DNA of 13,234 bases from JAUXFS01 sp050329575 (lineage in GTDB: Bacteria > Pseudomonadota > Alphaproteobacteria > Rhodospirillales > Defluviicoccaceae), in assembly GCA_050329575.1 (NCBI GenBank), contig JBHJOP010000134.1:1-13234 (forward strand). Reading direction: 5' to 3'. The position numbers were made by a program, and so were the translations under genes. Below, piece after piece: positions 1 to 6,881 of this stretch; positions within the stretch are counted from its first letter, which is position 1, and every line of letters starts with the position of its first letter. Below the pieces are notes generated by a model. That model was not told the DNA's origin, searched no databases, and was given only the letters and a program-made list of their open reading frames with translations.

Positions 1-68
1 CCGCGGCGAGCGCCCGCCATGCGTCGCCGCGGTCCCTGCCATGCGCGCTTCGCGTTTGCCGCCGCCGG

Positions 69-97
69 TTGCACGCGATAGGTTGTGAGGATACACC
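69..97 (+). promoter_or_regulatory. possible promoter of the 82-aa gene
   Basis: TTGCAC (69-74) is followed after 17 bases by TACACC (92-97). The -35 box is reasonable but the -10 box is a poor match, so this is a weak prediction. It would place the transcript start about 20 bases before the Shine-Dalgarno sequence of the gene at 124. Nothing else is visible in positions 1-123. Confidence 0.25.
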
Positions 98-123
98 TCG
101 TGGATGAAGGGAGGTGAGCAACG

Positions 124-372
124 ATGTTGGATCCGCTGACCTTCACGCTGAAGATGCAACAGGCCGCGGCGAGCGCCGCCTGCTGCGCGACCGGCCTCAT
201 GGCCGCGAACTGGGTGCACCTGTTCGGCAGCGGACAGGACGCCATCGCGATGCCCGGCCATCGCCGCTCCGAGGAGTTGCACGCCCACCAGGACTGCATC
301 GCCACCGGCGCCACATGGTCGGACCACTACGGCAAGCGCAGTCACGACGTCGACGTCGAGCACATGCGCTAG
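124..372 (+). CDS. small protein of unknown function (82 aa)
   Basis: I do not recognise this protein. The start is well supported: GGGAGGTGA (109-117), almost the full anti-16S match, lies six bases before the ATG, so strong translation is expected. The first 35 residues are amphipathic and alanine-rich (LDPLTFTLKMQQAAASAACC), with adjacent cysteines near residues 20-21. The remainder is hydrophilic and histidine-rich (HRRSEELHAHQDC), with no signal peptide or clear membrane helix. The N-terminal pattern faintly resembles short phasin-like proteins, but this is only an impression. The gene appears to stand alone: a hairpin follows it and the next gene is convergent. An overlapping frame starting at 114 has no such ribosome site and a low-complexity, arginine-rich product, so it was set aside. 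Confidence 0.7.
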   Translation: MLDPLTFTLKMQQAAASAACCATGLMAANWVHLFGSGQDAIAMPGHRRSEELHAHQDCIATGATWSDHYGKRSHDVDVEHMR

Positions 373-401
373 CGCATCGATCGCGTCCGGCGTGAAACGG
401 G

Positions 402-425
402 AGGGCCGGCCGTGACGCCGGCCCT
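402..425. terminator. hairpin between convergent genes
   Basis: A perfect 9-bp stem, AGGGCCGGC (402-410) with GCCGGCCCT (417-425), closes a six-base loop. It lies between the 82-aa gene (+) and the nucleotidyltransferase (-, stop at 467), so it can serve both directions. The thymine tract is very short (TT after the + strand stem), so efficiency as an intrinsic terminator is uncertain. Confidence 0.5.
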
Positions 426-466
426 TCGCCGTCGGGCGGGGGGCGTCGCCGTCGGCGCGCGCGGCC

Positions 467-1093
467 TCAGCCGGCGGGGGGGTCGGCCGCGTCGGCGCCG
501 TCGAAATCGCTGAGAACACCGTCGTCGTCGACCGCCACCTCGACCAGGTGGCGGGCATGGGCGTCCAGCACCGCGCGGCCGCCGACGTCCCCCGCGAGGC
601 CCCGGAGGTCCGGAAACAGCCGGCGCGCGAACAGCACCGGATGGCCGCGGCGGCCGCCCCGCACCGGCACGCAGACGTCGCGCCCGGCCGCCGGGTCGAA
701 GGCGGCGACCAGGCGGCGGATGGTGTCGGCGGTGACCAGCGGCATGTCGCCGAGACAGACCAGCGCGCCGGCGGCGCACGCCGGCACCGCCGCCACCCCG
801 GTCGCCAGCGAGCCGCCGATCCCGGACCGGTATCCGGGGTTGTGGGCGAGGCGCAGATCGAGCCCGGCGAGCGCGGCGGCGACCGCCGCCGGCTGGTGGC
901 CGGTGACGACGATGACCTCGCCGACGCCGGCCGCGATCACCGTTTCCACCACCCGGCGCACCATCGGCCGGCCGTCGATCTCGCGCACCAGCTTGTTGCG
1001 GCCGCCGGCCCGGCTGGAGAGGCCGGCGGCGAGCACCACCGCGGCGAGCCGATCGGGATGACCCGCCGGGGCGTCTGGATCCGCGGGGCGCAC
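467..1093 (-). CDS. mocA: MocA/MobA-like molybdenum cofactor nucleotidyltransferase
   Basis: A 208-aa protein of the NTP_transf_3 family. It probably transfers CMP (MocA) or GMP (MobA) to molybdopterin in the cytoplasm, maturing molybdoenzymes. The nucleotide-binding signature is visible near residues 21-35 (LAAGLSSRAGGRNKL), the metal-binding aspartate in CLGDMP around 113-118, and the family motif RGHPVLF around 149-155. The spacing NPGYRSGIGGSLATG favours the cytidylyltransferase branch. The usual terminal DxDTPED-like motif is reduced to DFDGAD, so the end is atypical. The GTG start is chosen because GAGGAG lies seven bases upstream and the conserved domain begins right after it; the frame stays open further upstream but reads as low-complexity arginine-rich sequence. 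No molybdoenzyme gene is in the window, so MocA versus a related family member (for example one acting on another nucleotide sugar) is not settled. Confidence 0.8.
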   Translation of the reverse strand: MRPADPDAPAGHPDRLAAVVLAAGLSSRAGGRNKLVREIDGRPMVRRVVETVIAAGVGEVIVVTGHQPAAVAAALAGLDLRLAHNPGYRSGIGGSLATGVAAVPACAAGALVCLGDMPLVTADTIRRLVAAFDPAAGRDVCVPVRGGRRGHPVLFARRLFPDLRGLAGDVGGRAVLDAHARHLVEVAVDDDGVLSDFDGADAADPPAG

Positions 1094-1191
1094 CGTCCGT
1101 CTCCTCGACCGTCCGTCCCGCAGAGGTAGGGAGGCCGGCGGCGATTTGCGACCCCGGACCGCCCGCCGCGGCGCGGTTGCGGCCCGAGGGA

Positions 1192-1284
1192 TCACCGGCC
1201 GAGAAGGGTGATCAGCGCCAGGGTGGCGACGATGGCGACGATCAGCAGCAGGTCCCGCCAGTTGTTCCGGAAGAAATCGCGCAT
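1192..1284 (-). CDS. possible 30-aa single-pass membrane protein
   Basis: An ATG at 1284 opens a 30-residue frame: a short charged N-terminus (MRDFFRNNWRD), then about 18 hydrophobic residues (LLLIVAIVATLALITLLG) and a final arginine. This is the plan of a tiny inner-membrane protein with the N-terminus in the cytoplasm. It lies upstream of the nucleotidyltransferase on the same strand, 98 bases away, and divergent from ftsH. Shine-Dalgarno support is weak. The frame extends upstream to a TTG at 1374, but those extra residues look non-coding. I know no family for it. Small hydrophobic proteins next to FtsH can be its substrates or modulators, but that link is only a guess. Confidence 0.4.
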   Translation of the reverse strand: MRDFFRNNWRDLLLIVAIVATLALITLLGR

Positions 1285-1413
1285 GGTCGCCCGTTCGGTG
1301 ATGACCGGTCTCGTCGTCGCCGCGAACACCGGGACGGCCGCGCCACCGCGGTCCGTCGTCGCCTCCCGTCGCAACCCGCACGTTCTTTGCTAGACCGCGA
1401 ATGTGGCCGCGGT

Positions 1414-1442
1414 TTGACAGCGGCGGGCGGCGGCGCGATGAT
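1414..1442 (+). promoter_or_regulatory. predicted sigma-70-type promoter of ftsH
   Basis: A perfect TTGACA (1414-1419) is followed after 17 bases by GATGAT (1437-1442), which matches four of the six consensus -10 bases. Transcription would begin near 1449, giving a leader of about 24 bases that still contains the ftsH ribosome site. No heat-shock (sigma-32) pattern was recognised. Confidence 0.45.
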
Positions 1443-1472
1443 GAGCGGCCGAGGCGGACGAGGGAGCGGGCG

Positions 1473-3338
<1,866 letters not shown>

Positions 3339-3360
3339 GCCCGCGGCGGTCGGGCGAGAA

Positions 3361-3396
3361 TGGCATCTTGCCAAATTTTGCCAAAGCGGCTATCGA
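3361..3396 (+). promoter_or_regulatory. parDE promoter and likely ParD operator
   Basis: TTGCCA (3368-3373) and TATCGA (3391-3396), 17 bases apart, form a plausible promoter. It is covered by repeated boxes: TTGCCAAA occurs at 3368-3375 and again at 3378-3385, exactly ten bases (one helical turn) apart, and TGGCA (3361-3365) forms an inverted repeat with TGCCA (3369-3373) around TCT. Type II antitoxins with a ribbon-helix-helix fold repress their own operons through such repeats, so this is the expected operator. Predicted transcription starts about three bases before the parD ATG. Confidence 0.5.
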
Positions 3397-3405
3397 TGGA
3401 CGATC

Positions 3406-3645
3406 ATGGGGACGATGAACATCTCGCTGCCGGACTCGCTGAAGGCGTTCGTCGATGAACAGGTCGCCGCGCGCGGCTACGGCACGTCGAGCGAATATGT
3501 CCGCGCGCTGATCCGCAGGGAGCGGGAGCGGCTGCGACTGCGAGCGCTTCTGCTCGACGGTGCGGCGTCCGAGCCGATGCCGCCTGCGGACGGGGCCTAT
3601 TTCGACGGCCTTCGCGACCGCGCCCGCCGGCGCGGCGCCGGGTGA
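3406..3645 (+). CDS. parD: ParD-type ribbon-helix-helix antitoxin
   Basis: A 79-aa antitoxin of a type II toxin-antitoxin pair. The N-terminus is the typical ParD beginning, MGTMNISLPDSLKAFVDEQV, where the NISLP strand pairs in the dimer and contacts DNA. Helices with GYGTSSEYVRALIRRERER follow, and the charged C-terminal part (residues about 50-79, including ADGAYFDGLRDRARRRG) should wrap around ParE. The start at 3406 is preferred because the family usually begins MGTMNIS; an ATG at 3415 is the alternative. There is no good Shine-Dalgarno sequence, consistent with a nearly leaderless message. Its stop overlaps the parE start by four bases, indicating coupled translation. Confidence 0.9.
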   Translation: MGTMNISLPDSLKAFVDEQVAARGYGTSSEYVRALIRRERERLRLRALLLDGAASEPMPPADGAYFDGLRDRARRRGAG

Positions 3646-3971
3646 CGCCGAAGCCGATCATCCCGCGGCGACAGGCCGATCGCGATATCGAAGAGGCCAT
3701 CGATCACTATCGGGATCATGCCGGCGGGAGGACCGCGCGCGGCTTCGTCGATGCCTTGCAGCGGGCGTTCCGGCACATCGCCCGCAATCCGGCGAGCGGG
3801 TCCATGCGTTACGCCCATCCGTTGGAGCTGCCGGGCCTGAGATGCTGGCCGCTGCGGCGCTATCCGTACCTGGTGTTCTACGTCGACCGCGAGTCCCACG
3901 TCGATGTCTGGCGGGTCCTGCACGGCACCCGCGACATCCCGGCGTGGCTGCAGGAGCCGGACAGCCGTTGA
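3642..3971 (+). CDS. parE: ParE-family toxin
   Basis: A 109-aa RelE/ParE-superfamily toxin. ParE members usually poison DNA gyrase, whereas RelE relatives cut mRNA on the ribosome; the partner here is ParD, which favours gyrase. Diagnostic segments are the N-terminal helix pair (RQADRDIEEAIDHYRDHAGGRTARGFVDAL), the GSMR turn near residue 53, and the C-terminal strands with RRYPYLVFYVDRE and VDVWRVLHGTRDIP. The length and all core elements are intact, so it should be active. The start is GTG within the GTGA overlap with parD. Translation probably depends on ribosomes finishing parD, which keeps the antitoxin in excess. Confidence 0.9.
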   Translation: MTPKPIIPRRQADRDIEEAIDHYRDHAGGRTARGFVDALQRAFRHIARNPASGSMRYAHPLELPGLRCWPLRRYPYLVFYVDRESHVDVWRVLHGTRDIPAWLQEPDSR

Positions 3972-4002
3972 CACCGGCGGTCGGGGGGGGGGCGCAAACG
4001 AA

Positions 4003-4024
4003 GGGCGGCCCCGCAGGGCCGCCC
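4003..4024 (-). terminator. hairpin downstream of the CTERM gene and parE
   Basis: A perfect 9-bp stem, GGGCGGCCC (4003-4011) with GGGCCGCCC (4016-4024), closes the loop CGCA. On the - strand it is followed by TTCGTTTG, a fair terminator tail for the CTERM gene ending at 4063. On the + strand it lies 31 bases after parE and lacks a thymine run. It probably works mainly for the - strand, and partly for both. Confidence 0.55.
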
Positions 4025-4062
4025 CGAAGTCGACGAATGAAGGGGACGCCGGTGATCGGCGA

Positions 4063-4782
4063 TCAGGCGGCCGCCCGGCGGCGCCGGGTGTAGCCGATCC
4101 CGAGCATGGCGAGCAGGCCGGAGCCGAACAGCCACACCGCGCCCGGCAGCGGTACCGCCGCGATGCCGGCGACCGCGTAGTCGTTGCAGCCCTTGCCGTC
4201 GGTGAGGGTGCAGCCGGTGACCGAAGGGGCCTCGAACAGGATCGAGCTGACGCCGTTGACGTTGATCCCCTGCAGGATCAGATCGGCGGCGGTGATCGTG
4301 AAGTCGCCAGTCTTATTGACGTTCTCGACGGCGTCGAACGTCGCCGTGACACCGCCGATGGTGATCGTCGCCTCCTCGGTCCAGGATGGGTCACCGCTGT
4401 TCGAGTTGTTGCTGAAGAAGTCGAGCAGGTAGATGGCGACGATGTTGACCGGGTTGGCCCAGGACACGGTGATGCTCTGGCCGGGATCGGTGATCTCGTC
4501 GTCCTTGACGCCGAAGCCGTCGAAAAGGCCCGCGAGCGGCGGAACGAAGGCCGGAACGGTGTTGCCGTCGAAGATGGTCTGAGTGATCGGGCTGGCGCTC
4601 GCCGTGGCGGTCACCGTCCCGAACCCGGGCAACGGCGCGTTCGTCGTCGCCCCCGCTCCGGCGAGCGTCCACACCGCCCCGTTGTCGGTCATGTCGGCAT
4701 AGAACACCGCCGACGCGTTGCCGGCGGAGAGAGTGACGGCGGCGATCGCCGCCGCGCCGATCAGCGATTTCGTGAATGTCAT
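4063..4782 (-). CDS. secreted VPxxP-CTERM (PEP-CTERM-like) protein
   Basis: A 239-aa exported protein. The start ATG at 4782 has AGGAGG six bases upstream. A signal peptide covers residues 1 to about 25 (MTFTKSLIGAAAIAAVTLSA, then GNASA and cleavage). The middle is rich in threonine, asparagine and serine, with beta-strand-like alternation, and carries two cysteines (VTGCTLTDGKGC) that could form a disulfide outside the cytoplasm. The last 30 residues are a sorting tail: VPLPG, a hydrophobic helix (AVWLFGSGLLAMLGIGY) and a basic end (TRRRR), the variant named VPxxP-CTERM or VPLPA-CTERM. Such tails are recognised by exosortase, usually in bacteria that make exopolysaccharide. No exosortase gene is in the window. 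The function of the body is unknown. Confidence 0.85.
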   Translation of the reverse strand: MTFTKSLIGAAAIAAVTLSAGNASAVFYADMTDNGAVWTLAGAGATTNAPLPGFGTVTATASASPITQTIFDGNTVPAFVPPLAGLFDGFGVKDDEITDPGQSITVSWANPVNIVAIYLLDFFSNNSNSGDPSWTEEATITIGGVTATFDAVENVNKTGDFTITAADLILQGINVNGVSSILFEAPSVTGCTLTDGKGCNDYAVAGIAAVPLPGAVWLFGSGLLAMLGIGYTRRRRAAA

Positions 4783-4905
4783 GGTCAACCTCCTCGTGAT
4801 TTCGTTACGAATGCCGCTGCGCGATCCGTTTGCACCCCACCGGCCCCGCGACTCCGGTCGCTGCCGAACCCGGCCCGGCCCCGGATCGTTCCGTGAGCGA
4901 GCAGA

Positions 4906-4911
4906 ACTATA
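4906..4911 (-). promoter_or_regulatory. possible -10 box of the CTERM gene
   Basis: On the - strand TATAGT stands out in the 200-base gap between the CTERM gene and the insertion sequence. No convincing -35 box lies 16-18 bases upstream, so an activator or an alternative sigma factor may be needed. The predicted leader is about 115 bases. The rest of the gap is unusually AT-rich for this window (for example GCAAAAAAGTTAACG at 4934-4948), as expected of a regulatory region. Confidence 0.3.
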
Positions 4912-4982
4912 CCCGCGTTTTCAACCGCGCGCAGCAAAAAAGTTAACGTTCGTTCATCAATGGCGAAAAACGGGCAAAAAAA

Positions 4983-6066
4983 GGTTCTACGCCGGGAAGC
5001 GGGGTGGGCTGAGCGGACAACGGCGCTCTGCCCTTCCGGGGGTCGCCAGAAACGTCCAGGGGGAGCGGAGGGATGCCGTTGTCCGGATGCGAGGATGGGA
5101 CGTGGCTGGGCGGCTGGGAAGGCTACACGGTTGCCGGGATCGAGCGGATCGATGGCGCGGTTGCGGAGGTCTGGATCGACCTGTCGCCGGCGCCGTTGCG
5201 GTGCTTCGGCTGTGACGGCTGCGGCGAAGCGGTCGACCGGCTGCACGAGATCGAGGATCGACGGGTGCGCGATCCGCCGATCCTGGACGCTTCCACCCGG
5301 TTGCACGTGCCCCGCCGACGTGTCGCGTGTCCGCGCTGCGGGCCGAAGCTGGCGCGGCCGTCCTGGCTCGGCCGGTATGCCCGCGTGACGACACGCTTCG
5401 CCGAAAGCGTCGCCCGCCTCTGTCGGGGGCTGCCGGTCCAGCATGTCGCCGCGTTCTTTCGCCTGTCCTGGACGACGTTGAAGCGAATCGACAACCGTCA
5501 TCTCGCCGAGACCCTCGGTCCGGTCGCAGGCGGCCATCGTCTCTGATCTGTTCCACGTCGTCGCCAGGTGCGGCCGCGAGGTCATCGACCGGGTGCGTGT
5601 CGACGAAGCCGATCGCCTGCGCGCCGACAAGCAGGCCCGGAAGGTCGTCAAGACCGCGCGTCGGCTGCTGGTCCGCAACCGCGAGAGCATCCGCCGCGAC
5701 GCGGACCGGGTGAAGCCGGACGATCTGCTGCACGCCAATCGGACGCTGATGTGCGCCTCTGTCCTGAAGGACGACCTCAAGCAGCTCCGGCGATACACCG
5801 ACGGGGCCGCCGCCCGGGCCGCTCGGGAGGACGGGCTCGCACGCGCCGTGGACAGCGGCATCAAACCGCTCATCGCCTTCGCCAGAAAGCTCACGCCCTC
5901 CCTCGACGGCATCCTCGCCCACTGCCGCCGGCCGCCGCACACCAGCCTGCTCGAAAGCATCAACAACAAGATCAAGGTGATCAAGCGCGTGGCCTGCGGC
6001 TTCCGCGACGACACCTGCTTCTTCCTCGAAAAGCGAGCCGCCTTCCCCGGAATCCCGCGATGAACC
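4983..6066 (+). mobile_element. ISL3-family insertion sequence, internally deleted (1084 bp)
   Basis: The ends are imperfect inverted repeats: the left end begins GGTTCTACGCCGGGAAGCGG (4983 on) and the reverse complement of the right end begins GGTTCATCGCGGGATTCCGG (back from 6066); 15 of the first 22 bases match without gaps. Adenine runs flank both sides (seven at 4976-4982, nine at 6067-6075), which fits the 8-bp AT-rich target duplication typical of ISL3 elements. Intact relatives are usually about 1.2-1.5 kb; this one is shortened because part of the transposase gene is missing. Its stop codon lies inside the right repeat. Without its own enzyme it could move only with help from an intact relative elsewhere. 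Confidence 0.75.
5073..6063 (+). pseudogene. ISL3-family transposase with internal deletion and frame change
   Basis: Two pieces of one transposase lie in different frames. The N-terminal piece (5073-5546) has the family zinc-finger region (CFGCDGC, RRRVACPRCG) and a helix-turn-helix (LPVQHVAAFFRLSWTTLKRID), and ends RHLAETLGPV before a stop. The C-terminal piece is readable from about 5530 to 6063 and shows SDLFHVVARCGREVIDRVRV, then LLESINNKIKVIKRVACGFR and a normal end. In intact relatives about 60-70 residues lie between these parts, including the strand with the first catalytic aspartate and the one before DLFHVV. They are absent here, so about 200 bp was deleted near 5520-5535 and the frame shifted. 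The third acidic residue, the glutamate in ESINNKIK, remains. The protein should be inactive. GGGGGAG seven bases before the ATG is still a usable ribosome site. Confidence 0.85.
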
Positions 6067-6096
6067 AAAAAAAAAGGCCACTCGGAGGGAGTGGCC
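6067..6096 (-). terminator. intrinsic terminator of the symporter operon
   Basis: On the - strand GGCCACTC, the loop CCTCC and GAGTGGCC form a perfect 8-bp stem (6076-6083 with 6089-6096), followed directly by nine thymines (6067-6075). This is the best intrinsic terminator in the window. It lies 150 bases past the stop at 6246, and the insertion sequence starts right at the end of the thymine run. The stretch 6097-6245 between them is AT-richer than its surroundings but shows no convincing gene. Confidence 0.85.
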
Positions 6097-6245
6097 GGGG
6101 AATCAAGGGGACGATTGTGTGTCAGTCGCGGAGGCTAAATGTCCAGGATGTCGAAATTATGCCGGCGTCGTGGCAAATTGTGGTTTTTCGTAAAAAAAGT
6201 TGAAAGAGGGTTCTGCACCGGTCGCGATGCGGGCGGCAGCGCCGT

Positions 6246-6824
6246 CTACAGGACGAGGAACACCGCGAACACGAAGATCGCGAACATGACGACGGCGAAA
6301 GCCGATCGGGCCGGTCCCTTTTCCTGAGTCAGAACATAGATCTGATAAAGGCCCGCGAAGAACAGCGCGAGGCCGATCCCGGCCAGCGGCAGGTAGGCCC
6401 AGTCGGCCGGCAGCGGCGGCACGGCGCGGCCGGCGGCGGCGACGGTGAGGGCGATCTGCGGAACCGCCGGCCAGCCGAGCGCCAACAGGTAGGCGGTCGT
6501 GCGGTAGAGGCCGACCAGCAGGCCGGGACCGCCGATCGCGCGCGCCATCAACCAGGCGACCAGCGTGATGCCGACGTGGACGGCGACGGTGACGATCAGG
6601 CCGGCGACGATGTTGCCGCCGTAGAGGATCGACGAGGGGATCTCGGCGACCGGATGACCGCCGACATCGGCGCCGATCGCCCGTTGGAACAGCGCGACCA
6701 GGGTTCCATAAAGGACACCGGTGGCGGCGATGAAGGCGGTCACCCACAGGCTCGCCCGCGGGTGCTCGCAGGCATGACGGAACGGCCAGACGCGAAGCAG
6801 GAACAGATCGGGGATCAGCATCAT
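6246..6824 (-). CDS. multi-pass membrane protein (possibly Yip1-like)
   Basis: A 192-aa integral membrane protein with about five hydrophobic helices: near residues 28-48, 66-95 (long, possibly bent), 102-130, 142-163 and 172-191. The cytoplasmic-looking N-terminus contains LFLLRVWPFRHACEHPRASL. The arrangement, with glycine- and proline-rich loops and LILYGG-like turns, resembles Yip1-domain proteins, but no motif is decisive and the function is unknown. An ATG pair at 6824/6821 gives the start; there is no clear Shine-Dalgarno sequence, and the frame remains open up to a GTG in the preceding hairpin, which is rejected. It lies 57 bases after the symporter gene and before the operon terminator, so it is probably co-transcribed and could help the symporter fold or be regulated. 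Confidence 0.75.
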   Translation of the reverse strand: MMLIPDLFLLRVWPFRHACEHPRASLWVTAFIAATGVLYGTLVALFQRAIGADVGGHPVAEIPSSILYGGNIVAGLIVTVAVHVGITLVAWLMARAIGGPGLLVGLYRTTAYLLALGWPAVPQIALTVAAAGRAVPPLPADWAYLPLAGIGLALFFAGLYQIYVLTQEKGPARSAFAVVMFAIFVFAVFLVL

Positions 6825-6849
6825 GGCGGGACCACGGGATCGACGTGAC

Positions 6850-6873
6850 GTGGGGGGCCGAACGGCCCCCCAC
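6850..6873 (-). terminator. intercistronic hairpin after the symporter gene
   Basis: A perfect 10-bp stem, GTGGGGGGCC (6850-6859) with GGCCCCCCAC (6864-6873), closes a four-base loop. It starts nine bases after the symporter stop and ends 26 bases before the next start. No thymine run follows on either strand, so complete termination is unlikely. It may instead protect the upstream mRNA from 3' exonucleases or lower expression of the last gene. Confidence 0.55.
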
Positions 6874-6881
6874 ATTCTGCC

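Noticed and set aside
4785..6068. Long - strand frames across the insertion sequence
   Set aside because: Antisense to a recognisable ISL3 transposase; no motifs, and the frames cross the element's end without respect for it.
6135..6170. A possible third copy of the 30-bp motif (AATGT, GGATGTCGAAATTATG, CCGG)
   Set aside because: Similarity to copies 1 and 2 needs several gaps, so it is not distinguishable from chance in AT-rich sequence.
6180..6215. AT-rich stretch with T5 and A7 runs downstream of the five-helix gene, considered as a second terminator or promoter
   Set aside because: No GC-rich stem precedes the runs and no spaced -35/-10 pair was found.
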